12,852 bases of DNA from Alphaproteobacteria bacterium (lineage in GTDB: Bacteria > Pseudomonadota > Alphaproteobacteria > Rs-D84), in assembly GCA_017642625.1 (NCBI GenBank), contig JAGCOQ010000106.1, forward strand, positions 1 to 12,852. Direction: 5' to 3'. Below, in pieces: positions 1 to 7,046 of this stretch. The position numbers were made by a program, and so were the translations under genes. Position 1 is the first letter of the stretch. The number at the start of each line of letters is the position of its first letter. Below the pieces are notes generated by a model. The model searched no databases, was not told where the DNA came from, and saw only the letters and a list, made by a program, of their open reading frames with translations.

Positions 1-1451
1 ATACGTTCCAATGTATCAATATCACTGTGCATATAGCGCGCACGTACACCATTTTCAGTCAAATAGTCGGTTAATTGTTCCGCCATTTTCTTGGTAAGCG
101 TTGTCACCAATGCACGCCCAGATATTTTTTTTAACGTATCCAGCAAATCATCAACTTGGTGTTCTGTGGGGCGAACTTCGCATATCGGGTCCAGTAATCC
201 TGTTGGGCGAATAACCTGCTCGGATACAATTCCACCAGATTGTTCCAATTCCCATTCCGCCGGTGTTGCAGATACAAATATTGTTTGCGGACGCAATTTA
301 TCCCATTCGTCAAATGTAAGTGGTCGATTATCAATACACGCCGGTAACCTGAACCCATATTGAGACAATGTTTCTTTGCGCGCCCTGTCCCCACGCGACA
401 TTGCGCCAATTTGTGGAACGGTCACATGGCTTTCATCAATAAACAAAACTGCATCACTTGGTAAATATTCAAACAGTGTTGGCGGTGGCATTCCAGCACT
501 GCGCCCCGACAAATAACGCGAATAATTTTCAATACCACGACATGTTCCGGTTGTTTCCATCATTTCAATATCAAAGTTCACGCGTTCACGCAGACGCTGT
601 TCTTCTATATACTTCATATTGTCATGAAAATATTTCAACCGCTCTTCCAAATCTTTTTTTATTTCACCAATCGCTTGAACAACACTGGGCATCGGTGTCG
701 CATAGTGTGTATTTGGATACACAACAACGCGATCAAGTTTGTTTATCTTGGCACCGGTCAGTGTATCAAACTCCCATATTTCGTCTATTTCATCACCAAA
801 GAAAGACAACTTCCACCCGCGATCCATAGAATGTGATGGGAATATATCCAGCGTATCGCCACGCACACGAAATGTGCCACGTTCGAACGCCATATCGTTT
901 CGTTTATACTGAATATCAACCAATGCATGCATAACATCGGACACACTTATTTTGTCGCCGGCGTGCAGTGCAACCTTCATACCCGAATACTGTTCTGGCG
1001 ACCCCATACCGTAAATTGACGACACAGATGACACGACCACGACATCACGTTCTTCAAGCATTGCACGCGTTGCACTGTGCCGCATACGATCCAACTGGTC
1101 ATTTATAGATGCATCTTTATCAATGTATGTATCGGTTGTTGGTAAATAAGCCTCGGGCTGATAATAATCATAATAGGACACAAAATATTCCACATGATTG
1201 TGCGGAAAAAATGATTTCATTTCGGTATAAAGTTGTGCCGCCAAAATCTTGTTCGGTGCCATAATCAGTGCCGGTCGCCCCAATTCTGCGATAACATTTG
1301 CCATTGTGAAAGTTTTCCCAGACCCCGTAACCCCAAGCAAAACCTGATTTTTTCGACCATCACGCACCCCAGCCACCAATTCAGATATGGCAGTTGGCTG
1401 ATCACCCATCGGGGCATAAGAGCTTTCAAGATTAAATACTTTTTTTGGCAT
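1..1451 (-). CDS. uvrB: UvrB, excinuclease ABC subunit B (N-terminal ~483 residues, 3' end outside window)
   Basis: DNA-damage recognition helicase of nucleotide excision repair. UvrA loads it on damaged DNA and UvrC then cuts on either side. My reading of the minus strand starts [19 protein letters not shown]. It continues with Walker A GVTGSGKT (residues 40-47), the beta-hairpin region [15 protein letters not shown], the DEAD-box-like motif FIDESH, and the late helicase motif [15 protein letters not shown] followed by [11 protein letters not shown] near the window edge. About 190 residues of a usual ~670 should lie beyond base 1. The start is the only ATG that fits the family N-terminus. 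No Shine-Dalgarno precedes it: the upstream bases are an A-rich run, and a possible -10 sits only 19 bases away, so the mRNA leader may be very short. It is divergent from the AsmA-like gene, with which I see no functional link. Confidence 0.97.
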   Translation of the reverse strand, partial: MPKKVFNLESSYAPMGDQPTAISELVAGVRDGRKNQVLLGVTGSGKTFTMANVIAELGRPALIMAPNKILAAQLYTEMKSFFPHNHVEYFVSYYDYYQPEAYLPTTDTYIDKDASINDQLDRMRHSATRAMLEERDVVVVSSVSSIYGMGSPEQYSGMKVALHAGDKISVSDVMHALVDIQYKRNDMAFERGTFRVRGDTLDIFPSHSMDRGWKLSFFGDEIDEIWEFDTLTGAKINKLDRVVVYPNTHYATPMPSVVQAIGEIKKDLEERLKYFHDNMKYIEEQRLRERVNFDIEMMETTGTCRGIENYSRYLSGRSAGMPPPTLFEYLPSDAVLFIDESHVTVPQIGAMSRGDRARKETLSQYGFRLPACIDNRPLTFDEWDKLRPQTIFVSATPAEWELEQSGGIVSEQVIRPTGLLDPICEVRPTEHQVDDLLDTLKKISGRALVTTLTKKMAEQLTDYLTENGVRARYMHSDIDTLER

Positions 1452-1459
1452 TTTTTTAT

Positions 1460-1488
1460 TTACGAACAACACTATAATCCTTTATAAT
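1460..1488 (+). promoter_or_regulatory. Candidate promoter of the AsmA-like gene
   Basis: A perfect TATAAT lies at 1483-1488, with a weak TTACGA (1460-1465) 17 bases upstream. A second TATAAT at 1473-1478 is less well placed. The start near 1495 leaves a short leader carrying the purine-rich Shine-Dalgarno AAGGGGA (about 1497-1503) ahead of the ATG at 1513. Confidence 0.5.
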
Positions 1489-1498
1489 CAAAAAACAA
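1471..1498 (-). promoter_or_regulatory. Candidate uvrB promoter
   Basis: On the minus strand TTGTTT (1498-1493) is followed after 16 bases by TATAGT (1476-1471). The predicted transcript would start near 1464, leaving about 13 leader bases before the uvrB ATG. I see no LexA-type operator that I could support here. The site overlaps the opposing promoter of the AsmA-like gene. Confidence 0.45.
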
Positions 1499-1512
1499 GG
1501 GGAAGAGAGAGT

Positions 1513-3987
1513 ATGGCATTAAAGCCCAGACATAAACGCAGAATCGGTTGGACACTGGTTGGTGTCTTGGCTGCGGCGTTTATCGCGCTGCTGTTTGTGC
1601 CACCTGCTATTACCTTAAATTACATGAAACCGCAACTGGAACAAGCGGTATTAGCCCAGACCGGTATAGATGCCGAGTTTAAGGGTGATATTAATTTTAG
1701 TCTGCTGGGGCGCGCCACAATTGTTGCACACGATATTACTGTGCCATATGGAACAATTCATTCGGTAATGTTTGCAGTGCCTTGGTTTAGCGTTTTTCAT
1801 CCAACAGATACTGAACTGACTGGCCCTATTTCGTTGTATGGCGCACATCTTGCTATCAACAACCTGAACGCGATTGATTTCAAAAATAAAATCACACTGT
1901 ATAATTCGGTTATTCGTTTTAGGTCGCATGATTACGAGGTTATTCGTGGCGAACTGGCACACGGTCGCTTTAATGGCACCGTTCGCACCAACCAGCATAA
2001 ATACGAAGTATCATTTGATAATGACGAATTTGTGATTCATAACCAAAACAACCAATTGGAAATTGTTGGGCAATTATATTCAGACGGTTCTGCACGTGGG
2101 CAAATGTCAATTATCACAGATGATGTAAACAGATGGTTTGAATTTCCAGAACCCAAAATCAACGAAACGGTTGACCTGACCATGAACTTTGAATGGGACG
2201 GCGGTATTGGTTTTAATTTCACAGATATTGTTGCGAATAATATGTCCGGCAATATTCGTCTGTATCCGGACGGTCGACGCGACATAGATTTGACCGCAAA
2301 CGATATGGATTTTGATTTTTCATTTTTAACACAACCAAACAAAGTTCTGCGCGGAACAAATCTGAAACTTGATTTTCGTGGCAACATAAAGTTCGGCAAA
2401 GAAAAGTTTAAGCATGTAAAAATCAATGCCATTGGCACAGATGAAAAATTACAAATCGGCAGTATTGTCGCCGACGATATTGCGATTACCGGCGGAACGA
2501 TTGATGCAACCGGCGCACATGATGTATTGGTTGCAATGCCTGTGCATGGAACAAATATTATGTGCCTGTTCAGTGGAACCCCCACCGCGTGGGAATGCAA
2601 AGAATATACACATGGTAATTTAACCGGATCGCTGCGGGTCAACGGTGACGTGTTTGATATTTCTGTGACGGCACCCGCAAAAATGCCTGACATTACCAGT
2701 GTGCGCAATCACGCATTGCGATTCGGACGTCGTGGTGTCATTCATTTTTCCTTTATTGATGCGGCGGGAACATTAACGATTGATGGCGATAAAATGCGCC
2801 CAGAGTTTACATTTGCGAAAAACAAAGACCTTGGGTGGTTGGGCGCGAAACTGCCATTTTTACCAAAGTCTATGGCGGATTCTGTTGGCGATTTTCAATG
2901 GGAATCGGGGGCTGTTGTATTTCACCCACATGACGGCACATGGCAAATGGCTGTGCAAAACGATTTCTTTTATATCTATGGCACAAACTTCAAAGTATGG
3001 TTCCCTAACCTAGACTTACAATCACTGCGCGATAATATTTATACTGTATCCGGCGAATACAAAAATGGTGTTGTTTCTGACTTAACAATCAACATTGCAA
3101 ATCATGTATTTACAGGATCAGCGGTTGATGGCGCAATCACATTAACCACAGATGTATTAAACCTTGATTCATTTTTATCGCAAAACTATATGGAACATTT
3201 CGAAGAGATGTCGTTCCTGACCATGCATCCACTTATGTTGCCATTTGATACCGACATAAAATTATCTTTGTCGGCGGACAAATTAATATTTGACGGAACA
3301 GAATATAAAAACTTTGTCTATTCTTTAAAGCCAAATGCCCAAGTGTTTTCTGTATCGGACGATTATCGCGGAAACATTTTAGCAACCATAGAACGCAATG
3401 GACATAACTATGATATTTCATTACAACTAAATCGTTTTGCAACAAACGGCAAGATTTTGAACGAATTGATGCCACTTAACATAGGTGAATCATATATAAC
3501 CGGCGATATTGCCATGAAAACATATGGTATGATTGCACACGATTTGGAATACAATCTGAACGGAACAATGGACCTGACCTTTACCGGTGGCTATATCTTT
3601 GGTTTGGGACTTGATGATTTCTTTGCAAACGCCAACAAGATTACTATATTTGATGCAGAACGCGCCTTGGCGGCTGCTTTAAACGATGGTCAAACCAGAC
3701 TGAAATCATTGCACCTTGTCGGCAAATATGACCAAGGTAATTTTGAAACGACTGAACCACTTGCACTATCTGTGCCACACGCAGATGCGACTGGCAATTT
3801 ACAAATCAAAGACGGAAAGATGTCGGCACAATTCTATTTAGTTCTGCGTGGCACCGCGCCTGAGCCGTCGCCAATTGATTTAGAGGTTTTACCAAATGGT
3901 GAACGTCTGTTCTCTTTGTCGGAAATTATGCAAAACTTTGATCCCGCGTACATGCGCGAATTTGTAAAAACACACGACAGATATTGA
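1513..3987 (+). CDS. AsmA-like inner-membrane-anchored envelope protein
   Basis: An 824-residue protein of the AsmA family, relatives of TamB and YhdP. These are thought to span the periplasm as long beta-rich bridges for phospholipid transport and outer-membrane assembly. After a basic tail (KPRHKRR) there is one membrane segment at about residues 12-33. The typical AsmA opening follows: a helix ending in a G-I-D-A-E-F motif, then GDINFSLLGRATI and the first strands. The long middle is beta-rich with alternating hydrophobic residues. The last ~170 residues (from about GESYITGDIAMKTYG, through GTMDLTFTGG and KSLHLVGKYDQGNF, to the end) match the conserved AsmA C-terminal repeat region. The protein ends in the periplasm without a second membrane segment. 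The gene stands alone between its own promoter and a strong terminator. The exact subfamily and cargo cannot be told from sequence alone. Confidence 0.85.
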   Translation: MALKPRHKRRIGWTLVGVLAAAFIALLFVPPAITLNYMKPQLEQAVLAQTGIDAEFKGDINFSLLGRATIVAHDITVPYGTIHSVMFAVPWFSVFHPTDTELTGPISLYGAHLAINNLNAIDFKNKITLYNSVIRFRSHDYEVIRGELAHGRFNGTVRTNQHKYEVSFDNDEFVIHNQNNQLEIVGQLYSDGSARGQMSIITDDVNRWFEFPEPKINETVDLTMNFEWDGGIGFNFTDIVANNMSGNIRLYPDGRRDIDLTANDMDFDFSFLTQPNKVLRGTNLKLDFRGNIKFGKEKFKHVKINAIGTDEKLQIGSIVADDIAITGGTIDATGAHDVLVAMPVHGTNIMCLFSGTPTAWECKEYTHGNLTGSLRVNGDVFDISVTAPAKMPDITSVRNHALRFGRRGVIHFSFIDAAGTLTIDGDKMRPEFTFAKNKDLGWLGAKLPFLPKSMADSVGDFQWESGAVVFHPHDGTWQMAVQNDFFYIYGTNFKVWFPNLDLQSLRDNIYTVSGEYKNGVVSDLTINIANHVFTGSAVDGAITLTTDVLNLDSFLSQNYMEHFEEMSFLTMHPLMLPFDTDIKLSLSADKLIFDGTEYKNFVYSLKPNAQVFSVSDDYRGNILATIERNGHNYDISLQLNRFATNGKILNELMPLNIGESYITGDIAMKTYGMIAHDLEYNLNGTMDLTFTGGYIFGLGLDDFFANANKITIFDAERALAAALNDGQTRLKSLHLVGKYDQGNFETTEPLALSVPHADATGNLQIKDGKMSAQFYLVLRGTAPEPSPIDLEVLPNGERLFSLSEIMQNFDPAYMREFVKTHDRY

Positions 3988-4001
3988 TATAAAAAAACAT
4001 A

Positions 4002-4031
4002 AAAAAACACCGGCAAATGCCGGTGTTTTTT
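4002..4031. terminator. Bidirectional intrinsic terminator between the AsmA-like gene and aspS
   Basis: A perfect 13-bp stem with loop AAAT: A-tract plus CACCGGC on the left pairs with GCCGGTG plus T-tract on the right. The 15 bases after the AsmA-like stop codon and the 3 bases before the aspS stop codon leave no other element in the 47-bp convergent gap. The symmetrical A/T tracts let it work on both strands. It is almost identical to the hairpin at 11861-11888. Confidence 0.93.
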
Positions 4032-4034
4032 AAT

Positions 4035-5807
4035 TTAGTTTTTTGCCCTGATTTTAATATGGACATCACGCAATTGTTGTTCGGTTACTTCGTTTGGTGA
4101 ACCCATCAACAAATCTTGTCCACGTTGGTTCGCAGGGAACGCGACCGTTTCGCGCAAACTTTCACCGGTCCCCAGTATTTCAGAAATCAATCTGTCGATA
4201 CCGAAACCGAAACCACCGTGCGGTGGTGCGCCATACTTAAATGCGGTATATAGCGCTGAAAAGTTCTTTTCAACCGCCTCTATTGGATAGCCGGCAATAT
4301 CAAAGCACTTTTTCATAACTTCTGGGTTGTAGTTGCGCAAACCACCACTGCACATTTCAATACCGTTTATAACCATATCAAATTGTGCCGCCTTGATAGA
4401 GAACGGGTCGCGTGTTGATAAATCTTCCACCGAATCGATTAACGGATACGAGAATGGGTTGTGCGTGAACTTTGGCGCACCGCCACGATCTTCGTCCGGT
4501 TCAAAGAATGGGAAATTATCAACCCAACAAATTGCAAAGTCGCGTGGATTTACCAAACCTAAATCTGCGCCCAACTTATTACGCAATTTGCCGGCGGCCT
4601 TGGATGCTTTTTCAACTTCATCACAAACAAAGAACAAAGATGAATTATCACCCGCAATTTCACGCAGTTTCGCAATACGTTCCGCATCCAACTTTTTCGC
4701 AACTGGACCCTTGGCTTCTTCGGCAAACACGATATATCCCAAACCACCCAGTTCCAATTCCTTGGTCGCATATTCGCCAAGTTTATCGAACCAAGAACGT
4801 GGTTTGTCCGCAGTGTTTGGTGCCGGTATCGCACGAACAACACTGCCGTTTTCAACAGCGTTTGCAAAGATTCCAAAATCAGATCCGCGGAATATCTCGC
4901 TTACATCCGATATCAAAATCGGGTTGCGCAAGTCTGGTTTATCAGAACCATATTTCAACATTGCATCATCAAATGATATATGCGGTATTTCTGGATATAC
5001 ATTTGCATCCGGTGCAAATGTTTTTATTAATTCTGGAATAACCGCCTCGCCGATTGCCTGAATTTCGGGCAATTCCACAAAGGACATTTCCACGTCTAAT
5101 TGATAAAACTCCAACAATCTGTCCGAACGCAAATCTTCGTCGCGAAAACAAGGCGCGATTTGGAAATAACGATCGAACCCAGATGCCTGTAATAATTGCT
5201 TAAACATCTGTGGTGCTTGGGGCAACGCATAAAACTTGCCATGATTCAAACGACTTGGCACCAAGAAGCAACGCGCCCCCTCGGGTGAGTCAGCCGTCAA
5301 AAGCGGTGTTTGGAACTCTGAAAAGCCCAAATCCCACATTTTATCACGCATCCACTTTATCATTTTATTACGCATCAAAATATTGTGGTGCAATCTTTCG
5401 CGACGCAAGTCCAAGAAACGATATTTATAGCGCAATTCTTCACCAATATCTTCATCACCAAACACTGGGAACGGCAACGCTTCGGCTGCGGTTAAAACTT
5501 TCCAATCAGCCGCTTGGATTTCAATATGACCGGTTGGAATCTTGTCATTAACTTGGTCTGCATCACGTGCAACAACCTTTCCTGTGATTTGAATAACCGA
5601 TTCTGGATGGACTTTTTCAAGTTGTTCATCACCACCGTCAAACACAATCTGGGTAATACCATAGTTGTCGCGCAAATCGACAAACAACAACGACCCATGG
5701 TCGCGTTTGCGGTGCACCCATCCCGACAGTGTGACTGTTTCGCCCACATTTGACGCGTTCAATTCGCCACAAGTGTGCGTTCTGTATTTAGACTTTAAAG
5801 ATAACAT
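4035..5807 (-). CDS. aspS: Aspartyl-tRNA synthetase, alphaproteobacterial type
   Basis: A cytoplasmic class II synthetase of 590 residues, the normal bacterial length, that charges tRNA-Asp. The N-terminal OB fold (about 1-110) contains GWVHRKRDHGSLLFVDLRD. The catalytic core has SPEGAR (175-179 region), FYALPQAPQMFKQ (192-204), motif 2 FRDEDLRSDR (221-230) and motif 3 GFGFGIDRL (532-540). The bacterial insertion domain lies between about 290 and 420. H37 stands where E. coli has Leu and P. aeruginosa's non-discriminating enzyme has His, so this enzyme may also charge tRNA-Asn for later amidation (inference). Two departures are visible: Cys180 where bacteria usually have Asp (GARD), and LLEF where alphaproteobacteria usually have LPGEF. 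The start ATG is preceded by AAAAGGGG with 5-base spacing, and that Shine-Dalgarno is part of the T-box switch upstream. Confidence 0.97.
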   Translation of the reverse strand: MLSLKSKYRTHTCGELNASNVGETVTLSGWVHRKRDHGSLLFVDLRDNYGITQIVFDGGDEQLEKVHPESVIQITGKVVARDADQVNDKIPTGHIEIQAADWKVLTAAEALPFPVFGDEDIGEELRYKYRFLDLRRERLHHNILMRNKMIKWMRDKMWDLGFSEFQTPLLTADSPEGARCFLVPSRLNHGKFYALPQAPQMFKQLLQASGFDRYFQIAPCFRDEDLRSDRLLEFYQLDVEMSFVELPEIQAIGEAVIPELIKTFAPDANVYPEIPHISFDDAMLKYGSDKPDLRNPILISDVSEIFRGSDFGIFANAVENGSVVRAIPAPNTADKPRSWFDKLGEYATKELELGGLGYIVFAEEAKGPVAKKLDAERIAKLREIAGDNSSLFFVCDEVEKASKAAGKLRNKLGADLGLVNPRDFAICWVDNFPFFEPDEDRGGAPKFTHNPFSYPLIDSVEDLSTRDPFSIKAAQFDMVINGIEMCSGGLRNYNPEVMKKCFDIAGYPIEAVEKNFSALYTAFKYGAPPHGGFGFGIDRLISEILGTGESLRETVAFPANQRGQDLLMGSPNEVTEQQLRDVHIKIRAKN

Positions 5808-5997
5808 TTCGACCCCTTTTTATTCGGGTGCAAAAATCAAATTTGGATTTCGGCACCCATTTTACATACCGCAGGGGCGCAGATTCCTGCGCGGTGCCAC
5901 CCCGCATTTATTACTTTTACTGGGATTAAGAACTCGGTGATTGTCAGACACTTCAACGCCCCGCCCCCGAAAAACTTAGTGAATATATCTTAAACCC
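5808..5997 (-). promoter_or_regulatory. T-box riboswitch in the aspS leader (probably translational, tRNA-Asp)
   Basis: Read on the minus strand, 5905-5871 folds into a complete T-box antiterminator/antisequestrator. Helix A1 is 5905-5900 with 5876-5871 (6 pairs, one G-U). Then comes the 7-base bulge UGGCACC (5899-5893). Helix A2 is 5892-5887 with 5882-5877 (6 pairs), closed by GAAU. UGGC can pair with GCCA, the 3' end of a tRNA with discriminator G73, as in tRNA-Asp. Upstream, GAC (5945-5943) is the candidate specifier, followed by A. In the alternative state CCCCU (5877-5873) pairs with the Shine-Dalgarno AGGGG (5817-5813), enclosing a hairpin GGGUGC (5858-5853)/GCACCC (5831-5826). No U-run follows that hairpin, so control should act on translation rather than termination. 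Stem I is short, and its pairing is not unique by eye. Confidence 0.9.
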
Positions 5998-6015
5998 AAA
6001 AAATCCGTTTTGCAA
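5987..6015 (-). promoter_or_regulatory. Candidate aspS promoter
   Basis: On minus, TTGCAA (6015-6010) and TAAGAT (5992-5987) are 17 bases apart. The same -35 hexamer is used at the tRNA-Met promoter. Transcription would start near 5980, just where a short Stem I could begin. The fit of the -10 is only moderate, and another TATATT (6023-6018) further upstream lacks a -35 because the preceding terminator occupies that place. Confidence 0.4.
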
Positions 6016-6023
6016 GCAATATA

Positions 6024-6049
6024 AAAAAACCGGCAATCGCCGGTTTTTT
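6024..6049. terminator. Intrinsic terminator of the 260-residue HExxH protein gene
   Basis: A perfect 11-bp stem with a 4-base loop (AATC on plus), built from ACCGGC and GCCGGT flanked by A and T tracts. It overlaps the stop codon of the minus-strand gene ending at 6048 and isolates the aspS T-box leader from upstream transcription. Confidence 0.9.
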
Positions 6050-6830
6050 ATCGTTGTTTATAACTATCTATGTATTTATATACATCGTTTCGGACATCCT
6101 TTGATGCCAGATTTAACAGGTTTTCTGATTTCCCATTTATTTCAAACGTCATCATTTCATTTATAAGCGTTTTTTTGTTTATAAATGGTGGCAACATAAG
6201 ACGATATTCCGCCAAACTTTCATTTCCAATAAACAAATCTTGATACGTTGACGGTTTATAAACCATGTCTTCCAATGCCAAACAAAAAACCTTGTTTGCA
6301 ACATCAATTAAATTGTACTTTGGTTTCAATTTGTATGACACATGTGGTAATATTTCACCTTCTTTTAATGGAACCACTTCACTTATTTCAGATAAATAAC
6401 CTGCTATTATTGCAGATATTTCATCTGCTACATAAAACTCTCTGGTTACCAGCCCCTTGTAATGAGCCTGCAATCTCACATTCATAGCATGTCTTAATTC
6501 ATGATAACAATTGTATCTTGCATGATCGTTTATCTTTTCAACATCTTTATGTCCCTGTGTGGTAGTGGTTACATCATTAAAATGATGAGATGTTATTTTA
6601 TCATCGAACATATTATATTCACCAAACCGCACAATAGTATAATCATCTGTATCGCGAATATCGATTGTGTCTCGCACTAAAAAAGTCGACATATTTTCAG
6701 ACATAACCCTAGCAATTTGACCATTAGAACGTTCTTCTGCCACAGATGCCCAAAACAAAGCACCAGCCAACGCCGCGCCACAACCGGCAACCGCCAATAT
6801 TCTTTTAAGATTTATCTTTTTATTTGCCAT
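6048..6830 (-). CDS. Exported or membrane-anchored protein with HExxH motif (putative metallopeptidase)
   Basis: I do not recognise the family. The 260-residue protein begins MANKKINLKR, followed by a hydrophobic segment (about 11-31) that reads as a signal peptide (possible cleavage after ASVA) or a single membrane anchor, so the rest should be periplasmic. Residues 110-114 are HELRH, a zinc-binding HExxH. About 20-25 residues later EFYVADEISAIIAGYL offers acidic third-ligand candidates (E131, D136, E137), as in gluzincins; this is inference. I place the start at 6830 rather than the ATG 12 codons upstream (6866), because AAAGGA sits 6 bases before it and a strong promoter lies inside the longer reading. 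The gene is monocistronic, between its own promoter and a terminator. Expect a periplasmic protease or an inactive relative; no substrate is suggested by its neighbours. Confidence 0.8.
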   Translation of the reverse strand: MANKKINLKRILAVAGCGAALAGALFWASVAEERSNGQIARVMSENMSTFLVRDTIDIRDTDDYTIVRFGEYNMFDDKITSHHFNDVTTTTQGHKDVEKINDHARYNCYHELRHAMNVRLQAHYKGLVTREFYVADEISAIIAGYLSEISEVVPLKEGEILPHVSYKLKPKYNLIDVANKVFCLALEDMVYKPSTYQDLFIGNESLAEYRLMLPPFINKKTLINEMMTFEINGKSENLLNLASKDVRNDVYKYIDSYKQR

Positions 6831-6854
6831 ATAAAATCCTTTGATACAAAAACA

Positions 6855-6882
6855 AATATAATACAAAAATAATTATTGTCAA
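6855..6882 (-). promoter_or_regulatory. Promoter of the 260-residue HExxH protein gene
   Basis: A consensus TTGACA (6882-6877) and TATATT (6860-6855) are separated by 16 bases on minus. The start near 6848 gives a leader of roughly 18 bases containing AAAGGA. Confidence 0.8.
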
Positions 6883-6897
6883 GTAATAATTATAAAT

Positions 6898-6916
6898 AAA
6901 AAAGTATCAAAGATAC
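6898..6916 (-). terminator. Probable terminator of tRNA-Thr
   Basis: Minus-strand GTATC-TTT-GATAC (6916-6904) is followed by six T (6903-6898), seven bases after the CCA end. The stem is only 5 bp and AT-rich, so it may be leaky. Confidence 0.65.
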
Positions 6917-6922
6917 GAAGGA

Positions 6923-6996
6923 TGGTGCCCTAAGCAAGAATCGGACTTGCGACTCGTCCTTACCAAGGACGTGTTTTACCACTAGACTATTAGGGC
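6923..6996 (-). tRNA. tRNA-Thr(GGU)
   Basis: A 74-base cloverleaf with encoded CCA. Acceptor GCCCTAA/TTAGGGC is perfect, with discriminator A73. The anticodon stem CGTCC/GGACG encloses TTGGTAA, giving anticodon GGU. The T stem is GCAAG/CTTGC and the variable loop has 4 bases. G1-C72 and C2-G71 agree with threonine identity. Two features are odd: the D stem has a C12-A23 mismatch, and the T loop reads TCCGATT, so position 55 is C rather than the near-universal U that becomes pseudouridine. Confidence 0.93.
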
Positions 6997-7008
6997 AACG
7001 GTAGCCGC

Positions 7009-7037
7009 ATTATAAACCGCACTTTTTAAATAATCAA
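7009..7037 (-). promoter_or_regulatory. Promoter of tRNA-Thr
   Basis: TTGATT (7037-7032), a 17-base spacer and a perfect TATAAT (7014-7009) lie on minus. The bases after the -10 are GCGG, a GC-rich discriminator as in stringently controlled stable-RNA promoters. The tRNA-Met promoter has the same TATAATGCGG. Confidence 0.8.
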
Positions 7038-7046
7038 GTTGTTAGT

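Noticed and set aside
2037..2708. Minus-strand open reading frame of 223 codons within the AsmA-like gene
   Set aside because: It is antisense to a gene with clear family features; no start signals are present and no recognisable domain appears.
4333..5061. Plus-strand open reading frame of 242 codons within aspS
   Set aside because: It is antisense to the highly conserved aspS, has no promoter or ribosome site, and its translation (many Ser, Asn, Pro) looks like the complement of a real coding frame.
5826..5858. GGGUGC...GCACCC hairpin before aspS as an intrinsic terminator
   Set aside because: In the minus transcript it is followed by GAAUAAAAAGGGG, with no U-run. It fits better as the hairpin enclosed by the Shine-Dalgarno sequestering pairing.
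5982..5987. TATATT as the -10 of aspS
   Set aside because: The nearest good -35, TTGCAA at 6015-6010, would be 22 bases away. TAAGAT one base upstream gives a 17-base spacer.
6770..6790. Lipobox (AVAGC) making the 260-residue protein a lipoprotein
   Set aside because: The hydrophobic run continues for about 14 residues after the Cys, which is not how a lipoprotein signal peptide ends. A normal signal peptide or anchor fits better.
6831..6866. Longer start for the 260-residue protein (MYYICFCIKGFY...)
   Set aside because: The extension overlaps the TATATT of a consensus promoter and has no ribosome site, whereas AAAGGA stands 6 bases before the ATG at 6830.
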